Assembly: GCA_937770485.1 (NCBI GenBank) | Contig: CALJHX010000003.1 | Location: 248,415-312,414, forward strand | Length of the DNA stretch: 64,000 nt | From: an uncultured Verrucomicrobiae bacterium | GTDB lineage: Bacteria > Verrucomicrobiota > Verrucomicrobiia > Limisphaerales > UBA1096 | Reading direction: 5' to 3' | Shown here: positions 9,063 through 19,296 of the stretch, piece by piece | Position numbering within the stretch: the first letter of the stretch is position 1 | Layout: each line of letters begins with the position of its first letter | Notes under the pieces: model-generated | What the model saw: only the letters and a program-made list of their open reading frames with translations | Told to the model about the DNA's origin: nothing | Database searches by the model: none | Made by a program: the position numbers and the translations under genes

Positions 9063-9141
9063 GGTTTCGGTACTTTTTGGATTGTTGTAGGTTCTGACTT
9101 TAACACTGTTAGTTTAGGTTCAAATCCTAGCGGAACAACCA
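9063..9141 (+). pseudogene. tRNA-like sequence: intact T-arm and CCA acceptor end, degenerate 5' half
   Basis: The 3' part is a textbook tRNA end: T-stem TTAGG/CCTAG around loop TTCAAAT (9119-9125), then CGGAACA, discriminator A and CCA (9139-9141). A 5' acceptor strand GGTTTCG at 9063-9069 pairs with six of the seven acceptor bases (one G-U), giving a normal length of 76 nt plus CCA. A GG pair lies where a D-loop would be. However, no proper D-stem or 5-bp anticodon stem with a 7-nt loop can be drawn, so no amino acid is assigned. It could be a decayed tRNA or the 3'-end duplication left by integration at a tRNA gene. It lies at the right edge of the AT-rich island. Confidence 0.45.
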
Positions 9142-9183
9142 CTTCCCGCTTCCTTCCCCCAAGCCCTCTGTTAACTTTCCGGC

Positions 9184-12100
9184 ATGTTCTCGATGCCTAA
9201 ATTACCGCTTGTTTGCTTGGCTTTTGTCTTTCTGTTGACCAAGGCCCGCGCCGTTGAGGTGACGCTTGGCCAAGCGGTCTTCACTGTGCCCGACGGATTC
9301 ACGGTGGAGAGAGTCGCCGGGCCGCCGTTGGTTGACCGTCCGATCACGGCTTCACTGGATGAGCAGGGGCGGTTGTACGTCGCTGACTCTTCCGGTTCGA
9401 ATGATCCGGTCCAAAAACAACTTGCGGAAAAGCCGCACCGTATCGTCCGCTTGGAGGATCGCAACGGCGACGGGCAGTTCGATCACTCCGTTGTGTTCGC
9501 CGACAAGATGATGTTCCCCGAAGGCACGCTTTGGCACGACGGTTCGCTTTACGTCGCCGCGCCCCCGAGCATTTGGCGCCTGACTGATACCGATGGCGAC
9601 GGCATGGCTGACGAGCGGGAGGAGTGGTTCGAGGGCAAGACGCTCACCGGCTGTGCCAACGATCTGCATGGGCCGTACCTTGGTCGCGACGGGTGGGTTT
9701 ACTGGTGCAAGGGCGCGTTCGCCGAGCAGCGCTATACGGCGTTTCGCGGCGGCGAGCGCGTCTCGAGTGCCGCGCATATTTTTCGCCGCCACCCATCTGG
9801 CGGCCCGCACGAGTCGGTGATGGTTGGCGGCATGGACAACCCTGTGGACGTCGTTTTTTCGCCTAGTGGCGAGCGGTTTTTTACCACCACATTTTTCCAG
9901 TACCCCGCTGGGGGCCAGCGCGACGGATTGGTGCATGCCGTTTACGGCGGAGTTTACGGCAAGCCGCACGGCGTGGTGAACAGTCACCCGCGCACCGGCG
10001 ATCTGATGCCGGTGATGGCGCACCTCGGTCCGGCTGCGCCGTGCGGTCTGGAGATTTACGAGTCGGCCGTGTTCGGCAGCGACTTCACTGGTAACCTGTT
10101 TTCCTGTCAGTTCAACTTGAACCGTGTGCAGCGCCACGTGCTGACTCCCGACGGCGCGACGTTCCGCTCGGAGGACTCCGATTTACTTGCCTCGACCAAT
10201 GCCGACTTTCACCCGACCGACGTGATTGAGGACGCCGATGGCAGTCTGCTCGTGCTCGACACAGGCGGTTGGTACAAGCTCTGTTGCCCGACGTCGCAGT
10301 TTTGGCGACCGAAAGTCTTGGGCGCGATTTATCGTGTGAAAAAGACCGGGGCCAAGCCGCCAAGTGACCCACTCGGCACGAAGCTAGTCTGGGCGGCTCA
10401 ACCGCCCGAGCAATTGGTCAAGCGGCTCGACGACGTGCGACCGGCGGTGCGGAAGCGAGCCATCGCGGCCTTGGCCAAGGGCGGTGATGCCGCCGTCCCT
10501 GCCTTGGCCAAGCGGTTTAGGCAGGGGGGCGAGCGGGCTCGGTTGAACGCCATTTGGTCGCTGACTCGCATTCGAACGGCTAGCGCCCGTCAAGCTGTTC
10601 GCGGCGGGTTAGCCAACTCGTCGCCGGCCGTTCAGCAGGCGGCGGCACACTCGGCCGGACTGCACCGCGATGCCGGGGCGATCGACGGCTTGATTCATTT
10701 GCTGGGAAATGCCGTACCACCGGTACGCCGAGCGGCCGCCGAGGCCCTGGGCCGGATCGGCTCGCCGCGCGCTGCAGCGCCACTGCTCACGCTCGCCGAC
10801 GAACCGATGGATCGCGCGCTTGATCACTCGGTCACCTATGCGCTCATCGAGATCGCGCAGCCGGATGCTGTGCCGTTGTCGCGCTTGACCAAGCGGCCAG
10901 GGGCGCTGCGCGTGGCATTGATGTCGCTCGACCAAATGGAAGGCGATAACTTGTCGGCTGCGGAGGTATTGCCGTGGCTTCAGTCGAACTCGGCTGCACT
11001 CCGCAAAACAGCGGAATGGATTTGCGATCGTCACGCGGACTGGGGGGATGATCTCGCTGCGCATTACGCAGCCGAGCTTCGCCGGGTGAAGTCATTGGCG
11101 GACGGACAGGCGCTCGCCGCGCGCTTGGCCAAACTCGCCACCGCACCGTCGATTCAATCCGAGTTGGCCAAGGCCGTGGCCGATGTTTCCCAAGGGGAAG
11201 CCACGCGGTTGACAGCGCTTGCGGCGATGGCGTCCGCGCCTGTCAACCCCGCGCCCGACGCTTGGCTCGCCGCGATCGACTCGACCGCCGCTCCTCTGCA
11301 ACCAGCGGTCGTGCAAACGCTCGTGAGCCTGCGCTTGGCCAAGGCGCAGCAGGAACACGCAGCCGGAATGCTGCGCCGACTCGGCAATTCGCCGACGTTG
11401 TCGGATCGGCAGCGCACGCTAGCTTACAACGGGATTCCCGCCGGGCTGTTTGCGCCGGACGAAGTGGAGTTCGGCTATCTGCTGGGCCAACTCGACGCAT
11501 CCAAGGCGTTCACGCAACGCAGCAACGCAGCCAAAGCACTGGCTGGGGCCAAACTGGTAGAGGCGCAGTTGGCACGGCTCGCGAAACGACTCGGCAGCAT
11601 AGGCTCTGCGGAGGCGACGGTGCTACTGCCGGTATTCGACCAAGGCCGTGCCGCGCAGATTGGCCAGGTGCTGTTGGAGGTGTTCGCGCAGGCGAACTGG
11701 TTGCGAGGGCTGGACGATGTTGTGCTGCAAAAAGCCACCGCCGGTTACGGCAAAACCGTCCAAGGCGAGGCGGCGGATTTGCTGGTCAAGGCAAAGGCGA
11801 CCTCGCCGGATCAAGCCAAGTTGCTACGGGAGTTGGCCGAAGGGTTGCCAGCCGGCGACGCGCTCCGGGGGAAGGCGGTATTCCGCGGGCCGAAAGCTGG
11901 TTGCTCTACCTGTCATTCTATGGCGTATCATGGAGGCCAGTTCGGGCCGGATCTGACGAGGATTGGACAGGTCCGAAAAAAAATGGATCTGCTCGAGGCG
12001 ATCGTTTTCCCAAGCGCCAGTTTCGTCCGCAGTTACGAGACGATGCAAGTGAGCACCGGCGACGGCGGCGTGTTGGCGGGGATCGTGAGTGATCAGGACG

Positions 12101-12270
12101 CGGGACAGGTCACACTGGCTCTTTCGCCGGAAAAAAGCGTGAGAGTGGAGCGGGGGAAAATCCGGAACATGGAGCAGCTTCACGTGTCAATGATGCCTGC
12201 CGGGATGAACACCATTCTGACCCAACAGCAACTCGCCGACCTCACCGCCTACCTGGAGGCAAGCCGGTGA
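9184..12270 (+). CDS. PVC-type haem-binding dehydrogenase with HEAT repeats and cytochrome c domain
   Basis: A 1028-residue exported protein. The signal peptide (about 1-24, MFSMPKLPLVCLAFVFLL) is followed by the beta-propeller of PVC membrane-bound dehydrogenases (FTVERVAGPPLVDRP, DEQGRLYVADSSG, LEDRNGDGQFDHSVVF), ending at about residue 390. HEAT/PBS-type helical repeats rich in Ala-Lys-Arg fill about 400-850. The C-terminal cytochrome-like domain has the haem site CSTCH (C907, C910, H911) and the characteristic FGPDLTRIG and SVRVERGKI strands. Its likely role is electron transfer from an extracytoplasmic oxidation, probably of a sugar or sugar acid. It is a shorter relative of the core of the 966-6086 fusion. 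M4 is a possible alternative start. Several TTGGCCAA copies encode its Leu-Ala-Lys residues. Confidence 0.88.
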   Translation: MFSMPKLPLVCLAFVFLLTKARAVEVTLGQAVFTVPDGFTVERVAGPPLVDRPITASLDEQGRLYVADSSGSNDPVQKQLAEKPHRIVRLEDRNGDGQFDHSVVFADKMMFPEGTLWHDGSLYVAAPPSIWRLTDTDGDGMADEREEWFEGKTLTGCANDLHGPYLGRDGWVYWCKGAFAEQRYTAFRGGERVSSAAHIFRRHPSGGPHESVMVGGMDNPVDVVFSPSGERFFTTTFFQYPAGGQRDGLVHAVYGGVYGKPHGVVNSHPRTGDLMPVMAHLGPAAPCGLEIYESAVFGSDFTGNLFSCQFNLNRVQRHVLTPDGATFRSEDSDLLASTNADFHPTDVIEDADGSLLVLDTGGWYKLCCPTSQFWRPKVLGAIYRVKKTGAKPPSDPLGTKLVWAAQPPEQLVKRLDDVRPAVRKRAIAALAKGGDAAVPALAKRFRQGGERARLNAIWSLTRIRTASARQAVRGGLANSSPAVQQAAAHSAGLHRDAGAIDGLIHLLGNAVPPVRRAAAEALGRIGSPRAAAPLLTLADEPMDRALDHSVTYALIEIAQPDAVPLSRLTKRPGALRVALMSLDQMEGDNLSAAEVLPWLQSNSAALRKTAEWICDRHADWGDDLAAHYAAELRRVKSLADGQALAARLAKLATAPSIQSELAKAVADVSQGEATRLTALAAMASAPVNPAPDAWLAAIDSTAAPLQPAVVQTLVSLRLAKAQQEHAAGMLRRLGNSPTLSDRQRTLAYNGIPAGLFAPDEVEFGYLLGQLDASKAFTQRSNAAKALAGAKLVEAQLARLAKRLGSIGSAEATVLLPVFDQGRAAQIGQVLLEVFAQANWLRGLDDVVLQKATAGYGKTVQGEAADLLVKAKATSPDQAKLLRELAEGLPAGDALRGKAVFRGPKAGCSTCHSMAYHGGQFGPDLTRIGQVRKKMDLLEAIVFPSASFVRSYETMQVSTGDGGVLAGIVSDQDAGQVTLALSPEKSVRVERGKIRNMEQLHVSMMPAGMNTILTQQQLADLTAYLEASR

Positions 12271-12411
12271 AGCGGAGCGGGTTCCAAATACAACTCAAGG
12301 GCTTCCCAAATGTATTTGTAATACTTCGTCGATGTTTCCCTTTTTGAGCTACAGCTTTTTTAACCTTCATGTCGGAAACCAAGTCATTGAGCCTCACTGA
12401 GGCAATGTTGC
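12271..12411. other. Intergenic, no gene seen
   Basis: Short stretch between the dehydrogenase stop and the DUF2283 remnant; no promoter or terminator could be supported. Confidence 0.4.
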
Positions 12412-12600
12412 TTATGTGGGGAGCTTATTCAGTACAATTTGATTGAAGTCGACCTTGTTGCTGGCTTTGTCTATGCCGATCCCCATGACATGGCCGTTCG
12501 CATCGTAATCCAAAACAATTCCGTCTGATATTTCACGGTGTCGACGGCATCTCGCAATCCTGCTGACTCAATTAATCGGTAGATCTGAGTGAGCCATTGC
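12412..12600 (-). pseudogene. Decayed DUF2283-family gene remnant
   Basis: Reading the minus strand from about 12535 to the stop at 12412-12414 gives DGIVLDYDANGHVMGIGI followed by KASNKVDFNQIVLNKLPT, the typical core and tail of DUF2283 proteins, small proteins often found with toxin-antitoxin-like partners. Upstream, the continuation is in a different frame (LTQIYRLIESAGLRDAVDTV) and the DUF2283 frame meets stops, so the gene is frameshifted and has no start. Identification rests on memory of the family motif. Confidence 0.6.
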
Positions 12601-12729
12601 GGGTTAATCAATTCTACGGATGATTAACAATCAATAACGGCACTGAAAGGACGGAAAATAACGAGACGAATCAGTTGCAATCATTCTTGTTTCGGGGCGA
12701 TTACGACTTTGTGTTCCTGCGTCCGGAAC
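12601..12729. other. Intergenic, no gene seen
   Basis: Nothing recognisable between the DUF2283 remnant and the stop of the DUF885 gene. Confidence 0.4.
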
Positions 12730-14346
12730 TCAGCGACACTCCAGTCCGTATTTCTCGATCCATGACTGTGGGAGCGTGCCGAAGCTCAGTAACCAGTCGT
12801 TGAACCGGCGCAATGGCCAGCCTCGTACCTCCACCAGTTTCTGGTAAAGCCGCGCGTTCTCCAACCGGCCCAGCCAGTAACTCATCGGCACGCCGGGGCT
12901 GCCGGTGTACCAGTTCACGTCCGCCTTGGCGCGGGCCTTTGTGAAGCCGAGGTGCTTCTGCATGTGCCTCACCGCCTGCCCGTGACTGTATGTGCCTGTT
13001 TGCAGGCGGAGATCGACGATGATGCGGTGGCAGCGCCACAGCGCATCGTGCAGTTGCTGCAACTTCAATTCCGGCGACTTGATGATCCCGAGATCGACGC
13101 ACATCTGTTCGCACCACAGCGTCCACCCCTCATAAAAGACGGCGTGCTCATCGAAGATCCGACGCCACTTGCGCGGGTGCGCATTCGCGAAAATGAACTG
13201 TAGGTGGTGCCCGGGGTACGCCTCATGCGCGCAGGTCAGTTCCAGCCCAAAGTGTTGTCGCCGCTCAGCCAGTTTGGCAGCTGCGCTGCTCTTTGTCCTG
13301 CCAAGGTCGTTCACCCAAAAGTAGCCGCGCTGCCGTTTGTCGAACGGCCCGGGCGGCGAGTAGGCCGCCATCGGTATGACGTGCTGCATGAACTCCGGCA
13401 CGAGCGTAACCGCCAGTGAGTCACCACTCGGGAACGTCATCGCCTTGGCTGCCTTGAACTTCCGAATGATTTCCCGGTTGGTTTTTCGGTAAAGCGCCAG
13501 CAGGTCGCCTTCCGGTTTCCACGATGTGCGGGCGGAGTTGACAATCTTTTCAACCGACTTGTTCTTGCCAAACTTCGCGCACGCCTTTCGGAGCAGGCCG
13601 CCGACGCGGTCGATCTCCGACAGCGCCACTGCCTCCACTTGGCCGAGCGTGTAGTCGAGGCCAAGCTCGTCGCGAATGCGCCGTTGCAGCGCTGTGGCTC
13701 CGATCGCAAACGAGCCCGGCTTGGCCAAGCGCTTTTCCATGACCGAGTCGTGGTAGCGCTCGCAGGCGCGGTTGGCAGCGGCTAACAGTGTAGTATCGGG
13801 GCGCTGTCTGCCATTGGACTGAAGGAACCCGGCCACTGCATCGAAAAACACGCCGGATGCCTTGTATGAATCAGACATGATGCTGCGCCACACTCGCTCA
13901 GGCCGGGTGACTAGCCGGGCCGCTTGGGCAAGGTAGCGCGGTGTATCACCCAGGAGCCTGCGGATGTTTCTGGCCGCTTGTTTGGGTTTGTCCTCACCGC
14001 GCTGGAGTTCCTTCAACAGAAAGCCAAGCACCACGTCTATCCCGGCAGGATCCATCTCATGCCGCCCGCGATCGAACTCTTCGCACTCCCGCAGCAACCG
14101 GGTGCGGAAGGCCAAGCGGTCGAGGTTTTGCTCGTTGGACAACGCTGAGGGAGCAACTGTGTCGAGCTTGGCCAAGGCGGCCCGGCGCCGAGAGTGTTGA
14201 CTGCGGAGCGCCTTCAGGGTGGCGGGGTTGAACCTACCCTCGCCACTGCTCAAGCCGACGTGGGTGGCGTCGGCGGGATTCTCGAGGTAAAATGTGTTAA
14301 AGTAGTCGTCGAGCAGCGCCTCAAAAGTTTTGGAAGTTGAAGTCAT
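12730..14346 (-). CDS. DUF885 family protein (putative metallopeptidase-like)
   Basis: A protein of 538 residues in the DUF885 family, which has a gluzincin-like fold and is thought to be hydrolytic. The hallmark block CAHEAYPGHHLQF lies at about residues 372-384 and the second conserved block YEGWTLWCEQM at about 405-415, as in intact members. No signal peptide is evident, suggesting a cytoplasmic protein. The ATG at 14346 (MTSTSKTFEALLDDYF) matches the usual N-terminus. A TTG 13 codons upstream would extend it into the neighbouring AraC remnant, so I prefer the ATG. It is monocistronic, between two regulator/antitoxin-like remnants. Substrate unknown. Confidence 0.85.
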   Translation of the reverse strand: MTSTSKTFEALLDDYFNTFYLENPADATHVGLSSGEGRFNPATLKALRSQHSRRRAALAKLDTVAPSALSNEQNLDRLAFRTRLLRECEEFDRGRHEMDPAGIDVVLGFLLKELQRGEDKPKQAARNIRRLLGDTPRYLAQAARLVTRPERVWRSIMSDSYKASGVFFDAVAGFLQSNGRQRPDTTLLAAANRACERYHDSVMEKRLAKPGSFAIGATALQRRIRDELGLDYTLGQVEAVALSEIDRVGGLLRKACAKFGKNKSVEKIVNSARTSWKPEGDLLALYRKTNREIIRKFKAAKAMTFPSGDSLAVTLVPEFMQHVIPMAAYSPPGPFDKRQRGYFWVNDLGRTKSSAAAKLAERRQHFGLELTCAHEAYPGHHLQFIFANAHPRKWRRIFDEHAVFYEGWTLWCEQMCVDLGIIKSPELKLQQLHDALWRCHRIIVDLRLQTGTYSHGQAVRHMQKHLGFTKARAKADVNWYTGSPGVPMSYWLGRLENARLYQKLVEVRGWPLRRFNDWLLSFGTLPQSWIEKYGLECR

Positions 14347-14375
14347 CCGAGGAGCGATTTTAAGGGTTCGCCTGT

Positions 14376-14565
14376 CAGTGGCCAATCCAAACCTCGCTCA
14401 GAGGAATAGTTTTGCGGTGCTGCAGCGGTGTCATGCTCATGGTTTTCTTGAACTGCACCGTGAATGAGCTTACGTATTAAAAGCCCAGCGCTAAAGCGAC
14501 TTCGCCGATGGGCTTCGATCCGTTGCAGAACAGGTTGATCGCCTTGAGCAAGCTTGAGCTTCATT
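14376..14565 (-). pseudogene. Remnant of an AraC/XylS-type regulator C-terminus
   Basis: On the minus strand, AINLFCNGSKPIGEVALALGF, one in-frame TAA, then YVSSFTVQFKKTMSMTPLQH is the two-helix-turn-helix end of AraC family activators. An upstream piece (KLKLAQ) lies in another frame, so there is both a frameshift and a nonsense codon. Only the last 60 or so codons survive. It sits directly upstream of the DUF885 gene and downstream of nothing it could still regulate. Confidence 0.7.
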
Positions 14566-14712
14566 TTTTACCCTGACTGGTATCAATCATGGGAGTATAG
14601 ATCGAAATGGGTCGCTGCATCAACGTGTAGATTTGAACGAAAAAAGGCCCAAAAAAGGCAAGACATCTTTTTTAAATGAGAGTAGCCTTTCCCTAGTTCG
14701 TTCAAAGATGTA
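14566..14712. other. Intergenic, promoter region of the PSCyt1 gene
   Basis: AT-rich stretch before the ATG at 14713. No clear ribosome site or promoter box can be fixed, which is common for this phylum. Confidence 0.35.
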
Positions 14713-17697
14713 ATGATGATTTTGTTTTTAAAACAATTTGGCTCCAAAACAGTTTTGGCTTTGGGTTGCTTGGCTTTGGGCGTTGGAGGCTCGGCCGCGG
14801 AGTTATCCGACGCTGCCAAGGTTGAGTTTTTTGACAACAAGATTTATCCCATCCTCAAGGCGCAATGTTTCAAGTGCCACGGGGCACGGGAGAAACTCAA
14901 GGGCAACCTTCGACTCACCAGTCGGGAGGCCCTGCTCAAGGGCGGCGAGTCCGGCACGGCGATCCACTTAATCAAGCCGGAGCAGAGCCTGTTACTGGCG
15001 ATGGTCTCGTGGAAGGACGAAGACCACGAGATGCCGCCGAAGAAGAAATTGTCGGATGAGCAGATCGCCTTGCTGACCGAGTGGGTGAAACTGGGCGCTC
15101 CGTTTAATCCCGCCAGCGAGATTCATGGTAAAGAGGTTGCTCACGGCGACTTGCCGACGAACGAGATCAACGAGCGCACAACGTCCGCCTGGGCGTTCAA
15201 GGCGGTCAAGGCGACTCCCGAGCCGGAGGTCGATGACGCCGCTTGGCAAAAGAACGGTATCGATGCGTTCGTTTACGATCGACTAAACAAGGCCGGTCTT
15301 CGGCCAAGCACCCCGGCGGCCAAGCGTGTGTTGATTCGTCGTGCTTGCTACGACTTGACCGGGTTGCCCCCGTCGCCGACGGAGGTCGAGGCGTTTCTCG
15401 CCGACTCGTCGCCGGGCGCGTTCGAGAAAGTCATCGACAAGTTGCTGGCTTCGAATCGGTATGGCGAAAAGTGGGGTCGACATTGGCTAGACCTTGTTCG
15501 CTTCGCCGAGACAAACGGCTACGAGCGGGACAGCCAGAAGGATTTGATTTGGAAATACCGTGACTATGTCATTCGCGCCTTCAACGAGGACAAGCCGTAT
15601 GACCGTTTCGTCATGGAGCAGTTGGCAGGCGATGAGCTTCCGGATCGCGACGCCGACAGCGTTACAGCCACCGGCTTTTATCGGCTTGGCATTTGGGACG
15701 ACGAACCGGCGGATCGCGAGTTGGCTCGCTACAATTATCTCGACGATATCCTGCGGACCACCGGTGAGACGTTCCTCGGCCTGACCATCGGCTGCGCTCG
15801 CTGCCACGATCACAAGATTGATCCTATATCAGCGAAGGACTACTACTCGATGCTCTCGTTTTTCAGCGACATTTCGCCGCACGGCAAGGGTAACCGTAAC
15901 CACGTGCCGATAAGCGATCCGGCGGATAAGGCGGCTCACGAGAAGGCGGTCGCTGCCAAGCAAACGAGGGAAGCCGATTTGAAGGCCATGCTCGCGCCGC
16001 TCGAGGAGGAGTTCATCGCAGGCTTGGCCAAGCGCCGGCCGGAACTCAAGCTGGGCACCGGGTTGCCCAAGGGTAAAAAGGACGCGTGGGTCGTCCCGGA
16101 CGCCAACCGCGGCAAAGGCGTAAAGTGGGAGTTTACTTACGACAAACCGGCGGAGAACTGGTTCGAGATCGCCTTCGATGATAGTAAGTGGCGTAAGGGG
16201 CGCAGCGGCTTTGGCGCTCCCGGCACGCCAGGTTCAAAGGTGAGGACGCCTTGGCATTCGAGCGAAATCTGGCTGCGCCGTGATTTCCGTTTAGACACCA
16301 TCCCAGGGCAATTGACCCTCAAAATTCATCACGACGAGGACGCCGAAGTTTATCTCAACGGCAAACAGATCAAGACTTTCAAGGGGCATCTGCAAAAGTA
16401 CACCGAGATTGATGTCACCGACGAATGCCTCGATGTTCTCCAGACTGGGCGGAACACTTTGGCAATTCACTGCAAACAAACGGGCGGTGGCCAGTACATC
16501 GACGCCGGTTTGGTTGTCGATCAAAGCACGACGCCGGTGCCGGTATTGGCGGCCAAGTATGGCGGCGAGATTTTCGGCGAAACCAAGTTCGCGGAGTACA
16601 ATAATCTGAGCGGCAAGTTGGCCAAGGTTCAATCAACCCAGCTCAAGCTCAAGACCGAGTATGCGATGGCAGTGGCTGAGGATACGCGGCGCAAGATGTG
16701 GATCCTTCGGCGCGGCCTGCCTGCGTTGAAGGGGGAGGAGGTTGGCCCGGCGTTCCCCTCCATCCTTGATGGTTCCGACGCCCAGGTGCCGGAGGATTAT
16801 GCCGTGGGCAAGGCGTCCGGAAAGCGGCGCGTACTCGCCGAGTGGGTGGCCAGCGAGAGCAACCCGATGACAGCTCGCGTTATGGCCAACCGCCTTTGGC
16901 AGCACCACTTCGGGCGCGGCATTGTGCGCAGTTCGAACAACTTCGGTTTCATCGGCGAAAAGCCGACCCACCCCGATCTGCTCAACTGGCTGGCCAACGA
17001 GTTGGTCGCCGGCGGCTGGAAACTCAAGCGCATGCACAAGCTCATCATGATGAGTAACACCTACCGGATGTCGTCGAGTGGCGACGGAGCCGCCTTGGCC
17101 CGTGATCCGAACAACGACCTGATGTGGCGCCACGACATGCGGCGTTTATCGGCGGAAGAAATCCGAGACTCCATTCTTAATCTCACTGGCCAGCTTAACC
17201 TCAAGATGGGCGGCCCGAGCATTTACACCGAGGTGCCTAAGGACGTGCTGGCGACCGCGTCACGCCCCGGCGCGGCCTGGGGTAAATCGCCGGTGGAAGA
17301 GCGCAATCGCCGAAGCGTGTACATTTATGTCAAGCGCTCGCTGCACGAGCCGTTCCTCAGCGCGTTTGACTGGGCCGACACAGACAATACCTGCGATGTG
17401 AGATTTGTGACCACGGTCCCGACGCAGACACTGACGCTGCTCAACAGCAAGTTTCTCAACGACTCGGCGGAGAGCTTGGCTAAGCGCTTGGCCAAGGCCG
17501 TGCCGGGAGATTCCAAGGCACAAGTCACCAGGGCGCTGCGCTTGGCTACCAGCCGCAAACCGACAGGAGAGGAGGTTGACGATGGGTTGGAGTTGATCCA
17601 CGGTCTGAAAGCCGAGGCCAAGTTGAATGACAGTGAGGCGCTTCAGCGGTTCTGCCTGCTGGTGCTGAACCTGAACGAGTTTTTGTACCTTGATTAA
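14713..17697 (+). CDS. PSCyt1 / DUF1549 / DUF1553 secreted protein
   Basis: A 994-residue exported protein of the planctomycete-cytochrome family. The signal peptide (1-29, ending GGSAA) precedes a PSCyt1 domain with haem site CFKCH (C52, C55, H56). DUF1549 follows (about 165-370, with GIDAFVYDRLN, RACYDLTGLPPSP and RCHDHKIDPISAKDYY). Residues about 460-610 are an inserted beta-sandwich like the jelly-roll of glycosidases (LKIHHDEDAEVYLNGKQIK). DUF1553 covers about 670-990 (NPMTARVMANRLWQHHFGRG, NNFGFIGEKPTHPDLL). Such proteins are paired with DUF1501 genes across Planctomycetes and Verrucomicrobia, and the same pairing occurs here 23 bp downstream. Their role is unproven; carbohydrate or sulfated-polysaccharide metabolism at the cell surface is the usual suggestion. 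Confidence 0.92.
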   Translation: MMILFLKQFGSKTVLALGCLALGVGGSAAELSDAAKVEFFDNKIYPILKAQCFKCHGAREKLKGNLRLTSREALLKGGESGTAIHLIKPEQSLLLAMVSWKDEDHEMPPKKKLSDEQIALLTEWVKLGAPFNPASEIHGKEVAHGDLPTNEINERTTSAWAFKAVKATPEPEVDDAAWQKNGIDAFVYDRLNKAGLRPSTPAAKRVLIRRACYDLTGLPPSPTEVEAFLADSSPGAFEKVIDKLLASNRYGEKWGRHWLDLVRFAETNGYERDSQKDLIWKYRDYVIRAFNEDKPYDRFVMEQLAGDELPDRDADSVTATGFYRLGIWDDEPADRELARYNYLDDILRTTGETFLGLTIGCARCHDHKIDPISAKDYYSMLSFFSDISPHGKGNRNHVPISDPADKAAHEKAVAAKQTREADLKAMLAPLEEEFIAGLAKRRPELKLGTGLPKGKKDAWVVPDANRGKGVKWEFTYDKPAENWFEIAFDDSKWRKGRSGFGAPGTPGSKVRTPWHSSEIWLRRDFRLDTIPGQLTLKIHHDEDAEVYLNGKQIKTFKGHLQKYTEIDVTDECLDVLQTGRNTLAIHCKQTGGGQYIDAGLVVDQSTTPVPVLAAKYGGEIFGETKFAEYNNLSGKLAKVQSTQLKLKTEYAMAVAEDTRRKMWILRRGLPALKGEEVGPAFPSILDGSDAQVPEDYAVGKASGKRRVLAEWVASESNPMTARVMANRLWQHHFGRGIVRSSNNFGFIGEKPTHPDLLNWLANELVAGGWKLKRMHKLIMMSNTYRMSSSGDGAALARDPNNDLMWRHDMRRLSAEEIRDSILNLTGQLNLKMGGPSIYTEVPKDVLATASRPGAAWGKSPVEERNRRSVYIYVKRSLHEPFLSAFDWADTDNTCDVRFVTTVPTQTLTLLNSKFLNDSAESLAKRLAKAVPGDSKAQVTRALRLATSRKPTGEEVDDGLELIHGLKAEAKLNDSEALQRFCLLVLNLNEFLYLD

Positions 17698-17720
17698 TCC
17701 GAGAGTTTTAGAATCGACAA

Positions 17721-19205
<1,485 letters not shown>

Positions 19206-19296
19206 CTCAAGCGCATAGCCAGGCGCAGGTCGGTCGTTACAGTCATGCAGGGCCTATCGGGCGTGCAACCATGCCCGGATTACTCGTCAACTTGCT

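Noticed and set aside
8812..9141. tmRNA, using GTTCCG at 8813 as a possible partner of the CGGAAC acceptor end
   Set aside because: Only six bases pair, no conserved tmRNA 5' motif follows and no tag peptide reading frame is visible.
9352..10137. 261-residue minus-strand frame opposite the dehydrogenase
   Set aside because: Composition shadow; no recognisable domain, and the plus strand is an evident PVC dehydrogenase.
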